Of a stretch of DNA of 64,000 bases, positions 44,340 to 52,042 are shown in pieces. The notes below the pieces were generated by a model. That model had not been told where the DNA came from and ran no database searches. It saw nothing but the letters and a program-made list of their open reading frames with translations. The position numbers and the translations under genes were made by a program. This DNA is from Flavobacterium sp. HJ-32-4 (GTDB lineage: Bacteria; Bacteroidota; Bacteroidia; Flavobacteriales; Flavobacteriaceae). The stretch covers positions 1,703,001 through 1,767,000 of the forward strand of contig NZ_CP092832.1 in the NCBI RefSeq assembly GCF_022532105.1. The letters are read 5' to 3'. Numbering within the stretch: the stretch's first letter is position 1; every line of letters starts with the position of its first letter.

Positions 44340-44690
44340 TTAGTCGGGTCGGCGGGTTACGGTGTCTTTGCGCTCGCCTTCGTACTCGATGATGTAGATA
44401 TCCTCGCTGTCGCGTTTCATGTAGTATTGCTCCCGGGCGTATTTCTCTACCTGGTTGGGGTCTTTCAGCGCTTCGATACTCATCGAATCGCGGCGGATTT
44501 CGTTTTCGTAATACCGTTTGTTCGCCTCCAGTTCCTCGATTTCCTTGTCAAGCGGTCGTTGGTTGAGCCACGAATAGTTGTCGAAGAACAGCATCCACAC
44601 TACAAAAAACAGCGAAATCAACACGTAGCGGTTGCTGAGCACACGCAGTACGGGTCGTTTTTCGAGTGATTTTTTTAAGGGGTTTCGCAT
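44340..44690 (-). CDS. FtsB/DivIC-like septum formation initiator
   Basis: 116 residues. A cytosolic N-terminus, one TM helix at about 27-44 ('VLISLFFVVWMLFFDNYSW'), then a coiled coil ('KEIEELEANKRYYENEIRRDSMSIEALKDPNQVEKYAREQYYMKRDSEDIYIIEY'). The 'EKYAREQYYMKRDSEDIYI' end is the signature of the DivIC family. It takes part in the FtsQLB-type divisome complex. It is followed downstream only by 2 bp before the convergent GH13 gene. The uridine kinase gene lies about 140 bp upstream on the same strand. Confidence 0.92.
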   Translation of the reverse strand: MRNPLKKSLEKRPVLRVLSNRYVLISLFFVVWMLFFDNYSWLNQRPLDKEIEELEANKRYYENEIRRDSMSIEALKDPNQVEKYAREQYYMKRDSEDIYIIEYEGERKDTVTRRPD

Positions 44691-44831
44691 GCGGACGGTT
44701 GGGAGTCTTACGTTTTGGGCGGTATGCTATTTTGTCAAAGATTTGGTCTAAATTACGGGGTTACCTCGCGTCCCACAAGTTTTTTTTACCCTAACCGTGA
44801 ACCACGACGCCCCACACTCAAAACTCAACAC

Positions 44832-45440
44832 TCAAAGGATTCGCTGGTTGATCACCGCCCGCACCACATCGATCGCCACCGTATTGTATTTATCGTTCGG
44901 TATGATGATATCCGCGAAGGCCTTCGTCGGTTCGATGAACTGCTCGTGCATCGGTTTGAGTGTGCTTTGGTAGCGGTTGAGCACTTCGTCCATGTCGCGG
45001 CCGCGTTCGGCGATGTCGCGTTTCAGGCGTCGGATCAGGCGTTCATCCGGATCGGCGTGCACGAAGATCTTGATGTCAAACAGGTCGCGCAGTTCCGGAT
45101 TCGCCAAAATCAGGATTCCTTCCACAATCATCACCTTTCTCGGGTGCGTTACCACCACATCGTCGGTGCGGTTGTGGGTCACAAACGAATAGACCGGTTG
45201 TTCGATGGGTTGGTTGGCGCGCAGTTGCCGCAAGTGTGTCACCAGCAACTCGAAGTCGATGGCCCGCGGATGGTCAAAGTTGATCAGCGCCCGCTCTTCG
45301 TAGGAGAGATGGTCGTTCCGGCGGTAGTAATGGTCTTGTGAAATCACCCCCACTTCCGCGTCGGGCAATTCGTTCATGATTTGGTTTACGACGGTCGTCT
45401 TCCCGCATCCGGTGCCGCCCGCGATTCCGATGATCAGCAT
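44832..45440 (-). CDS. udk: Uridine kinase
   Basis: The start at 45440 gives MLIIGIAGGTGCGKTTVV; the longer frame adds nine unlikely residues. The P-loop GGTGCGKTT is at about 8-16. The 202-residue length and the blocks 'SQDHYYRRNDHLSYEERALINFDHPRAIDFELL', 'VMIVEGILILANPELRDLFDIKIFVHADPDERLIRRLKRDIAERGRD' match uridine/cytidine kinase of the bacterial Udk type. It phosphorylates uridine and cytidine with ATP or GTP in pyrimidine salvage. Confidence 0.96.
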   Translation of the reverse strand: MLIIGIAGGTGCGKTTVVNQIMNELPDAEVGVISQDHYYRRNDHLSYEERALINFDHPRAIDFELLVTHLRQLRANQPIEQPVYSFVTHNRTDDVVVTHPRKVMIVEGILILANPELRDLFDIKIFVHADPDERLIRRLKRDIAERGRDMDEVLNRYQSTLKPMHEQFIEPTKAFADIIIPNDKYNTVAIDVVRAVINQRIL

Positions 45441-45564
45441 GTTGTGTTGTTTCTTCGTGTGCTGCAAAAATACACGGTCATTCCGATAATTCGGACTTTT
45501 GCATTTTAAATTTTAAACCCCGCGGAGGGCAATTAGTAGCTGGCGTAGTCAATCAGTTTGTTTG

Positions 45565-45745
45565 TTTCGGGGCCGCTTTTCCGGCTGTGCGCTGCAAGTC
45601 CTCAGGCCTCAGGCGGTTTCGCAACGCGCTTCGGGTGCTTCCGTTGGTCGCACCTCCGCCGCGGCGAAACCAGCCTTCGCCCTTCCGGGCTTTCCGCTGC
45701 CATCCGGGCGGCATCTTTTCGCACCGGCGCTTGTCCGTTTTAATA
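45565..45745. repeat. GC-rich dispersed repeat, copy C
   Basis: Contains GCGCTGCAAGTCCTCAGGCC, GTGCTTCCGTTGGTCGCACC and GGGCTTTCCGCTGCCATCCG in the order seen at 31990-32150. It joins directly to the first MITE-like palindrome at 45785. Confidence 0.75.
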
Positions 45746-45784
45746 GGAGGTAGGTCAAAGCTGGGGCATTTGGCCGCTTACCAC

Positions 45785-45920
45785 ATTTAACAAAAACGGC
45801 GGTTTTCCCGTAAAATGCTGTCGTCGGGAAACCGTATCTTGTCATAGGGAAGGGGCGGATGCGTCCCTTAGTCATTGGCGCGGACAGGGCAGTATGGGAA
45901 AACCGCATCTTTTGTTAAAT
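45785..45920. mobile_element. MITE-like 136-bp palindromic element, copy 1
   Basis: Ends are 28-bp inverted repeats matching at 24 positions: left begins ATTTAACAAAAACGGCGG, right ends CTTTTGTTAAAT. It has no frame. An internal hairpin AAGGGGCG/CGTCCCTT is present. The same element recurs 308 bp to the right, nearly identical. Confidence 0.8.
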
Positions 45921-45934
45921 GTTGGGAACTCGGT

Positions 45935-46060
45935 ACGCAAATGTCGCTTCCGCGGTTACGCCTTCGCTGCCACGAAACCAGGCTTCATCCTTCCCGTTTT
46001 TCCGCTTCCATTCGGGCGGCGTCTTTTCGCACCTGGGCTAGTCAATTTTAATAGGAGGTA
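45935..46060. repeat. GC-rich dispersed repeat, copy D
   Basis: GCCTTCGCTGCCACGAAACC, TTTTTCCGCTTCCATTCGGG and TTTTAATAGGAGGTATGTCA align with copy C 308 bp to the left, showing that repeat and palindrome were duplicated together. Confidence 0.75.
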
Positions 46061-46092
46061 TGTCAAAGCTGTGGCATTTCCCCGCTTGCAAC

Positions 46093-46228
46093 ATTTAACA
46101 AAAACGGCGGATTTCCCGTAAAATGCTGTCGTCGGGAAACCGTATCTTGTCATAGGGAAGGGGCGGATGCGTCCCTTAGTCATTGGCGCGGACATGGCAG
46201 TACGGGAAAACCGCATCTTTTGTTAAAA
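46093..46228. mobile_element. MITE-like 136-bp palindromic element, copy 2
   Basis: Differs from copy 1 at only a handful of positions (for example GGATTTCCC for GGTTTTCCC and GGACATGGCAG for GGACAGGGCAG) and keeps both terminal inverted repeats. Confidence 0.8.
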
Positions 46229-46302
46229 AGTAATGATTGGAATGAAGGCGCGGGGGCTTTGTCCCTCACGCATATGGATCAACTGCGGATAAAGTGGGGT
46301 AC

Positions 46303-46935
46303 TTACAATAAGTACAGAAAAACCGCCAGGAAATGGCACAGGCTGCCACCCATCACAAACACGTGCCAAATGGCATGGCTATAGCGCATTTTTTCACGGG
46401 CATAAAAGATAGTTCCCAGTGTGTAGCAAGCGCCACCGGCCATAATGAGTCCCAGCATTTCGCCGCTTAAAGAAGCCCACATCGGCTGTATGGCGGCCAC
46501 AATCAGCCAACCCATCAACAGGTAAAGCGATAGCGACAATTTCTTCGAATACCGCAGTCGTGAGAATTTGAAAAAGAAACCGGCCACTACGAGTGTCCAG
46601 ATCAGGCCGAAAATCCACCAGCCCCATGCACCTTTGAGTCCCAGTAGGGCAACCGGTGTGTACGTGCCGGCAATAAGGATGTAGATACACAGGTGGTCGA
46701 TCCGTTTGAAGAACCGCTTCCACTTCAGCGTCGACATGGCGTGGTAGCAGGTCGAGGCCGTATACAACGCCACCAGGCTTACACCAAATACGGTCGACAC
46801 GGCGATGGTCAGCGTTGATCCAGTAGGCACGGCATACACCAGCATAAGGGCCAGCGCCACAACCGAAAGCAAGGCACCGATCCCGTGTGTCAGCACGTTA
46901 TAGAATTCTTCTTTTCTGCGATTTTTCGGCGGCAT
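46303..46935 (-). CDS. Hemolysin III / PAQR-family membrane protein
   Basis: The start at 46935 gives MPPKNRRKEEFYNVLTHGIG. The 210-residue product has seven hydrophobic helices. The diagnostic residues are 'THGIGALLSVVA' near the N-terminus, 'STCYHAMSTLKWKRFFKRIDHLCIYILIAGTYTP' and the C-terminal HxxxH 'YSHAIWHVFVMGGSLCHFLAVFLYLL'. These His, Asp and Ser residues are the Zn ligands of the PAQR/CREST hydrolase-like fold. Named for hemolysin III of Bacillus, but lytic activity should not be assumed. Confidence 0.93.
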   Translation of the reverse strand: MPPKNRRKEEFYNVLTHGIGALLSVVALALMLVYAVPTGSTLTIAVSTVFGVSLVALYTASTCYHAMSTLKWKRFFKRIDHLCIYILIAGTYTPVALLGLKGAWGWWIFGLIWTLVVAGFFFKFSRLRYSKKLSLSLYLLMGWLIVAAIQPMWASLSGEMLGLIMAGGACYTLGTIFYAREKMRYSHAIWHVFVMGGSLCHFLAVFLYLL

Positions 46936-47062
46936 GCCACAAAGGTACAAACATCTGCGATACGCGCGATTGCCAATGGCTGTATAAACAAATCCAATGT
47001 GCGGGTTATGGTATAAACCGTAAAATCGCTGTACTTTAGCGCCACCAAAATACACCTCCATT

Positions 47063-48007
47063 ATGGCAGATATAGAAAAAGTAAAATGCCTTATCATAGG
47101 TTCGGGCCCGGCCGGATATACCGCCGCCATTTACGCCGCCCGTGCCAATATGCATCCTGTGTTGTACGAAGGGATCCAACCCGGCGGACAGCTCACGACC
47201 ACGAATGATGTCGAGAATTTCCCGGGTTATCCGGACGGCATCTCGGGGCCTGAAATGATGATCCAACTCATGCACCAGGCCAAGCGGTTTGGCACCGATG
47301 TGCGCAGTGGCTGGGTAACCAAAGTCGACTTTTCCGGCAGCGTCCATAAAGTATGGGTGAACGACGAAAAAGAGATCCACTGTGATACGGTGATCATCTC
47401 TACCGGTGCTTCGGCCAAATACCTCGGCCTTCCATCCGAGCAGCACTATTTGTCACTGGGCGGTGGCGTATCGGCCTGTGCTGTATGCGACGGTTTCTTC
47501 TACCGCGGACAGGAAGTGGTGATCGTTGGCGCGGGCGATTCGGCTTGCGAAGAGGCGCACTACCTTTCTAAGCTGTGTAAAAAAGTGACGATGCTCGTCC
47601 GCAGCGATCAATTCCGTGCTTCCAAAATCATGGCGGAACGCGTGCAGAAAACCGAAAACATTGACATCCTGTTCAATACCGAAACCCTTGAAGTATTGGG
47701 TGATGGTCATGTCGTAAACGGCGTGAAGATCATCGATAAGTCAAAAGGGGAGGAGAAGGTGATCCCGGCCACAGGCTTCTTCGTCGCGATCGGCCACAAA
47801 CCGAATACCGATATTTTCAAAGACTTCATCACGCTCGACGAAACGGGTTACATCGTGAACCAACCCGGTACGTCCCGCACCAATGTAGCCGGCGTTTTCG
47901 TAGCGGGTGATGCCGCTGACCACGTCTACCGCCAGGCGATTACCGCAGCGGGCACCGGCTGTATGGCGGCGCTTGATGCCGAACGCTATTTGGCAGCGTT
48001 GTCGTAA
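47063..48007 (+). CDS. trxB: Thioredoxin-disulfide reductase
   Basis: 314 residues. FAD motif GSGPAG at 13-18, NADPH motif 'VVIVGAGDSACEEAHYLSKLC' at about 151-171 and redox pair C139-A-V-C142 in 'ACAVCDGFFYRG'. A C-terminal FAD block 'GVFVAGDAADHVYRQAITAAGTGCMAALDAERYL' completes the family signature. It reduces thioredoxin with NADPH in the cytosol. No trxA is adjacent. A terminator follows directly. Confidence 0.96.
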   Translation: MADIEKVKCLIIGSGPAGYTAAIYAARANMHPVLYEGIQPGGQLTTTNDVENFPGYPDGISGPEMMIQLMHQAKRFGTDVRSGWVTKVDFSGSVHKVWVNDEKEIHCDTVIISTGASAKYLGLPSEQHYLSLGGGVSACAVCDGFFYRGQEVVIVGAGDSACEEAHYLSKLCKKVTMLVRSDQFRASKIMAERVQKTENIDILFNTETLEVLGDGHVVNGVKIIDKSKGEEKVIPATGFFVAIGHKPNTDIFKDFITLDETGYIVNQPGTSRTNVAGVFVAGDAADHVYRQAITAAGTGCMAALDAERYLAALS

Positions 48008-48027
48008 TAGACCGTATCATAAAACGA

Positions 48028-48057
48028 AAGGGCCGGATGTATCCGGTCTTTTTTTTC
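48028..48057 (+). terminator. Intrinsic terminator of trxB
   Basis: GGCCGGAT, GT loop, ATCCGGTC, then eight T residues. It lies about 25 bp after the stop. Confidence 0.8.
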
Positions 48058-48128
48058 GCGGGTGCGTTTGCTTTTTTGATAACTTTAACAACGGCAAGCA
48101 GTTATATTATCTATCCCAACATCCGCGT

Positions 48129-49361
48129 ATGAAGCAATCCTTACTCCTTCTTCTTTTGCTGTCACTCCCCTTTTCTGCCTCATATGGGCAATGGTGGACA
48201 CCGCAGTCTTCCGGTACTTCCCAACCCCTGAACGACGTTTTCTGCCTCACACCTGAAGAGGTAGTCGTGGTAGGCGAATCGGGTACCATCCTCAAAACGA
48301 CCAACGGCGGAACTTCGTGGTCAACCCGGGCATCCGGTAGCGCGAGTTCGCTGTACCGCGTGCAATTTCTCGACGCGCTACAGGGCGTAGCGGTGGGTTC
48401 AGGAGGTACGATTCTGAAAACCTCCGATGCCGGCGAGACCTGGACGCCTGTCGACAGCGGTGTTACCGACCCCCTTTACGGACTCTCTATCCTCAATGAG
48501 AGTGTGTGGTTTGTATCGGGCGAAAACGGCACCCTCCGTAAGACAGTCGACAGCGGTGCTACGTTCACGACCCTATCCTTTCCGGTCACGACGCCCATCG
48601 TCCGCCTGCAATTCCTCAATGCCAATGTAGGCTATGCCATGTCGGAAGGTCTCTATAAAACGACCGATGGGGGCGCCACGTGGGAACTCAAATATGCCCT
48701 TCCGTATCAATCCATATACTTCGCAACGCCTTTCTACTTCATCACGCCCAACATCGGGTTCATAGCCAACCAGGAGGGAACGGTCTTCCGCACCACCGAT
48801 GGGGGCGACATTTTCTCGGCTTTCAGTTCGGCCGGTTTCGGTCCGCTTGATGTATTCGCCTCAAACGATGCGTCGATATGGGCGGTCAACAATGCGGCGA
48901 CACTTTGTGGTTGTGACTCGTTCTGTATATCGAAGTTTGACCTGTCGCCCGATGCGCCCTTCGAAAGTGCCGAAAACTGCGAGTTGGGAGGCGAGAACAC
49001 CGGTCGTTTCCAGGCCATCCGTTTTGCGAATGCCACTACCGGATATGTGGTCGGACAAAGTGGGAAGATATACAAGAACACGACCGGCATGATGGGGCCC
49101 CTGGCCACGAATACCTTCGATTGGCAGGCAATCCGGTTGTATCCTAACCCGTCGTCAGGAAGGGTGACGGTGTACCTGGGACAAAATGCCCCGACCTCCA
49201 TGACGCTTGAAATAGCCGACAGTATGGGCAAAGTGGTGTATAACGCCGCTACCCTGGATCGGGAAGCTATAGTGGATGTGTCGCGATGGGCAAAGGGACT
49301 TTACTTTCTGTCCGTCACCGCTCAGGGCCAACGGCATACCGAGAAACTGATAGTGAACTAA
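48129..49361 (+). CDS. T9SS-secreted YCF48/BNR-like repeat protein
   Basis: The start at 48129 gives MKQSLLLLLLLSLPFSASYGQ; the frame upstream overlaps trxB and is not protein. The 410-residue product has repeated 'GTILKTTNGGTSW' / 'GTILKTSDAGETW' / 'GTLRKTVDSGATF' / 'EGLYKTTDGGATWEL' motifs, the YCF48-like (BNR/Asp-box) beta-propeller of the photosystem assembly factor type. The last 75 residues are a type A T9SS sorting domain ('LYPNPSSGRVTVYLGQ', 'GLYFLSVTAQGQRHTEKLIVN'). It is expected on the cell surface or secreted. Confidence 0.92.
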   Translation: MKQSLLLLLLLSLPFSASYGQWWTPQSSGTSQPLNDVFCLTPEEVVVVGESGTILKTTNGGTSWSTRASGSASSLYRVQFLDALQGVAVGSGGTILKTSDAGETWTPVDSGVTDPLYGLSILNESVWFVSGENGTLRKTVDSGATFTTLSFPVTTPIVRLQFLNANVGYAMSEGLYKTTDGGATWELKYALPYQSIYFATPFYFITPNIGFIANQEGTVFRTTDGGDIFSAFSSAGFGPLDVFASNDASIWAVNNAATLCGCDSFCISKFDLSPDAPFESAENCELGGENTGRFQAIRFANATTGYVVGQSGKIYKNTTGMMGPLATNTFDWQAIRLYPNPSSGRVTVYLGQNAPTSMTLEIADSMGKVVYNAATLDREAIVDVSRWAKGLYFLSVTAQGQRHTEKLIVN

Positions 49362-49362
49362 T

Positions 49363-49391
49363 AAAAAAACCGGTGATGAGCCGGTTTTTTT
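49363..49391. terminator. Bidirectional terminator between convergent genes
   Basis: AAAAAACCGG, TGATGAG, CCGGTTTTTTT. It separates the T9SS repeat gene and the GIN-domain gene. Confidence 0.8.
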
Positions 49392-49412
49392 GTGTAGAAA
49401 AGGAAAGGCTGC

Positions 49413-50246
49413 CTATTTCATCTGCTTCTTAAGCAATTTGGCGTTGTCGGCGAATTTCCGGATTTCCATTTTCGGTTCGCCGTAAATCCGCACTTCCGCA
49501 TCGCCCGAGGCTTCGACCGCCAGCGTGGTATCGGCCCAGATATCGCAGTTTACATAGCCTTCCGCCACCAAAACGATGTTCTTGGCTGTGAGCTTCTTTC
49601 CAATGAAACCGGCGTTATTGTCGAGGCGCAGCGTCATATCGATGACATCCCCCTCGATGGTGGCCTCGCCTTTTTGGTAGAGGTCGCACTTGAATTGGGT
49701 GGCGGCGATCAGCGCTTTCACGGTCGCATTCTTGCTGACCAGGATGGTAGCGCTTTCTGATTTGCCGTTCAGGGCCACCTGCGCACGATCATCGGCGGAT
49801 ATCGTAAAACTCTTCGGTGACAGGTTGAGGTTGAGTTTTGCATTGTCATACGCGTCAAACCGGATGTCCTCCAATTTGATTTCTTCGAGTGCGTTCACGA
49901 CCGATTTGTGTTTCGCCATTACGCTTGTGAAGGCATCGGTGTAGGTTACCCGGATACTGAATTTCTTCGCCCCGCTGATGTTTTTTGCCATCGAAAGAAT
50001 GAGGGTACTGCCATTATAGGAAAGGCCCAGCGCCTCGTGCAGGTTGTCGTCGGCTTCGATCTCGACGCCGTTTTTGTCGCCTTTGATGAGTGATACTTCC
50101 AGTTCGTCCCGAACTTCAAGTGCCGTAAAGGGCTCCACGGCTTTCTGTTCGATCGTGACGATCTTCGAACCTTTGAGGGTTTCTTTTTTCTGGGCGTGCA
50201 CCAGGGTCACGACGAGTAACGACAATACGAATAAGAGACGCTTCAT
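49413..50246 (-). CDS. GIN-domain (DUF2807) secreted protein
   Basis: 277 residues. Signal peptide MKRLLFVLSLLVVTLVHAQ. The body matches the GIN (putative auto-transporter adhesin head) domain: 'PFTALEVRDELEVSLIKGDKNGVEIEADDNLHEALGLSYNGSTLILSM' then a right-handed-beta-helix-like run of short strands ('ASGDAEVRIYGEPKMEI'). Common and uncharacterised in Bacteroidota; probably periplasmic or surface. It is monocistronic and is followed downstream by a bidirectional terminator. Confidence 0.9.
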   Translation of the reverse strand: MKRLLFVLSLLVVTLVHAQKKETLKGSKIVTIEQKAVEPFTALEVRDELEVSLIKGDKNGVEIEADDNLHEALGLSYNGSTLILSMAKNISGAKKFSIRVTYTDAFTSVMAKHKSVVNALEEIKLEDIRFDAYDNAKLNLNLSPKSFTISADDRAQVALNGKSESATILVSKNATVKALIAATQFKCDLYQKGEATIEGDVIDMTLRLDNNAGFIGKKLTAKNIVLVAEGYVNCDIWADTTLAVEASGDAEVRIYGEPKMEIRKFADNAKLLKKQMK

Positions 50247-50475
50247 GTTTGGTTAGGTTTACGCAAATATAATAGGAAGTTGGTCGATTTGTGATGCACG
50301 AAATTTCGAGCTGAGAAAATAAAATAGCAGGGATCGCCGAGACGTAATACTGGTCAATTGCCTGACCGGTCGGGCAGGGCTCACGACACCGCCGTTCCCT
50401 TTCTTCGAAACGAAAAATTCGCAACCATCCTCTATTTTCAAACGATTTTTATGCGGAATCTGCAACGAAAACCCC

Positions 50476-50645
50476 AAACGTTTACGTCCGAAACGTAACG
50501 TTTTACGTCACAGGGGGTAAAATTTTACGTTGTCAGGGGTAAAACTTTACGTTTGGAACCTAAAATTTTACGTCCGCCTACGTAAAACTTTAGGTTTCGA
50601 GGGTAACGCTTTGGGTTCGGGACGTAACGTTTTAGGTTTTGGGAG
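50476..50645. repeat. 21-22-bp palindromic tandem array around GTAAAAYTTTACGT
   Basis: Seven to eight imperfect units in a row, each with a core such as GTAAAATTTTACGT, GTAAAACTTTACGT or CTAAAATTTTACGT followed by TTNNNRGGG. Unit length is 20-23 bp. Cores are near-palindromic. The array fills the gap left of the GT2 gene and does not encode a protein. Confidence 0.75.
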
Positions 50646-50649
50646 GAGG

Positions 50650-50830
50650 GTGGGTAGTTGATAGTTCATGGTTCATAGTTCATGGTTCATGGTTCATAGT
50701 TGATAGTTCAGAGTTCATCGTTCATCGTTCATCGTTGATAACCCAAACCCCAAACCCCAACCCAGAACTCTCAACCCAGAACCCTCAACCCTCAACTATC
50801 AACTGTCAACTATCAACTGTCAACTCCTAA
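50650..50830. repeat. Inverted word-repeat array GTTGATAGTTCAT / CAACTATCAAC
   Basis: Left part repeats GTTCATGGTTCATAG words and GTTGATAG; right part repeats CAACTGTCAACTATCAAC. The right half is largely complementary to the left, so a long hairpin with loop CCAAACCCCAAACCCC is possible. Confidence 0.65.
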
Positions 50831-50835
50831 CATCC

Positions 50836-50843
50836 TATCTTTG
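50836..50843 (+). promoter_or_regulatory. -7 box TATCTTTG before the GT2 gene
   Basis: Exact TAnnTTTG, only 5 bp before the GTG start at 50849. If used, the transcript would be nearly leaderless or a later start would apply. Confidence 0.4.
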
Positions 50844-50848
50844 TCTTC

Positions 50849-52003
50849 GTGAAAATTTCCGTTGTCATCCTCAACTACAACGTGCGCTGGTTCCTGCAGC
50901 AGTGTGTGGACAGCGTGGTGAAGGCGTTGCACGGACTCGACGGCGAGATCATCGTGGTCGACAATGCCTCGCCCGACGACAGTGTGTCGATGGTCAAGAC
51001 GGTTTTTCCGCAGGTGCGACTCATCGAAAATGCAGATAATGCGGGATTTCCCAAAGGCAATAATAAAGGAGTGGAAGCAGCGTCCGGCGAATGGCTCTGC
51101 ATCCTGAACCCGGATACGGTCGTTCCTGAGAATCTCTTCCGAAACCTATTGGAATTTGTATCCGCCAAAACGGCTATCGGGGCGGTCGGCACCCGACTGG
51201 TCGACGGCACCGGGCATTTCCTTCCCGAAAGCAAACGGATGCTGCCCACGCCGATGGTGTCGTTGGGCCGTATGACCGGACTCTACAAATGGTTCCCCGA
51301 GACATTCGGACATTATTATGCCCCCCATGTTTCACCTACCTCGATCGGAAGGGTGGACGTACTCGTGGGGGCATTTCTCTTTCTCCGAACGGAAGACTAC
51401 CGGGCGCTCGGCGGTTTCGACGAACGGTTTTTTATGTATGGGGAAGACATCGACCTATCCTACCGCCTGCAACTCACCGGAAAAGCGAACTATTTTTTCG
51501 GGCACGCCACGGTGTTGCACTACAAAGGAGAAAGCACCCTGAAAGACATCCGCTATGCCCGTCGCTTTGCCGATGCGATGACGTTGTTCCACCAAAAGCA
51601 TTTTCGTGTGCCCGCGCCGGTTGCGGCACTTTATAGCCTCGGAATCCGACTGTTCGCCCGATACAAATTCCGCAAAGCCGCTCACCATCCGGTGCAGATT
51701 CCGCAAGGGTACCTCATTGTGACCGATAAAAAAGAAGTTTCGGAACGAATACGCCTAAAAACCCAAAAAAATGCAACGCAAGTCGCATTTGAAGACGTAA
51801 AATCCGTAATTTCGCAAACGTTTTCGCTGGCAACGCCATTGGAAGTTTGGCTTGATGTCGACTACATCGGATACGAACGGTCCATCGGCTTTCTGGAAGC
51901 ATGGAAAGATAAAGGGCTGACCTTTAAATTTCTGCATCCGACGGAAGGTTATGCCATCGGAAGCGATAGCAGTGAAGGGCGCGGAACCGTCCTCCATTTT
52001 TAA
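50849..52003 (+). CDS. Family 2 glycosyltransferase
   Basis: The GTG at 50849 starts MKISVVILNYNVRWFLQQCVDSV, the classic GT2 N-terminus. The 384-residue product has 'GEIIVVDNASPDDSVSMVKTVFPQVRLIENADNAGFPKGNNKG', the NPDTV motif for the divalent metal and 'LGGFDERFFMYGEDIDLSYRLQLTG' as the catalytic base region. This resembles rhamnosyltransferases. About 90 residues at the C-terminus lie beyond the GT domain and are not recognised. No polysaccharide gene cluster surrounds it, so a cell-envelope role is only a guess. Confidence 0.92.
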   Translation: MKISVVILNYNVRWFLQQCVDSVVKALHGLDGEIIVVDNASPDDSVSMVKTVFPQVRLIENADNAGFPKGNNKGVEAASGEWLCILNPDTVVPENLFRNLLEFVSAKTAIGAVGTRLVDGTGHFLPESKRMLPTPMVSLGRMTGLYKWFPETFGHYYAPHVSPTSIGRVDVLVGAFLFLRTEDYRALGGFDERFFMYGEDIDLSYRLQLTGKANYFFGHATVLHYKGESTLKDIRYARRFADAMTLFHQKHFRVPAPVAALYSLGIRLFARYKFRKAAHHPVQIPQGYLIVTDKKEVSERIRLKTQKNATQVAFEDVKSVISQTFSLATPLEVWLDVDYIGYERSIGFLEAWKDKGLTFKFLHPTEGYAIGSDSSEGRGTVLHF

Positions 52004-52011
52004 ATAATACG

Positions 52012-52019
52012 TACTTTTG
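52012..52019 (+). promoter_or_regulatory. -7 box TACTTTTG before the E2 gene
   Basis: Exact TAnnTTTG, 24 bp upstream of ATG 52043. Confidence 0.45.
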
Positions 52020-52042
52020 CAAACGACTGCAACCACGGTTTT

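Noticed and set aside
45558..46216. Several 60-100-codon frames over the repeat region
   Set aside because: They cross the GC-rich repeats and palindromes in all frames, repeat one another's residues, and match no protein pattern.
47907..48128. N-terminal extension of the YCF48-like T9SS protein
   Set aside because: It overlaps trxB in another frame and the true signal peptide begins at 48129.
50476..50830. CRISPR array
   Set aside because: Unit length is 20-23 bp with no distinct unique spacers of constant size, and no cas gene is nearby.
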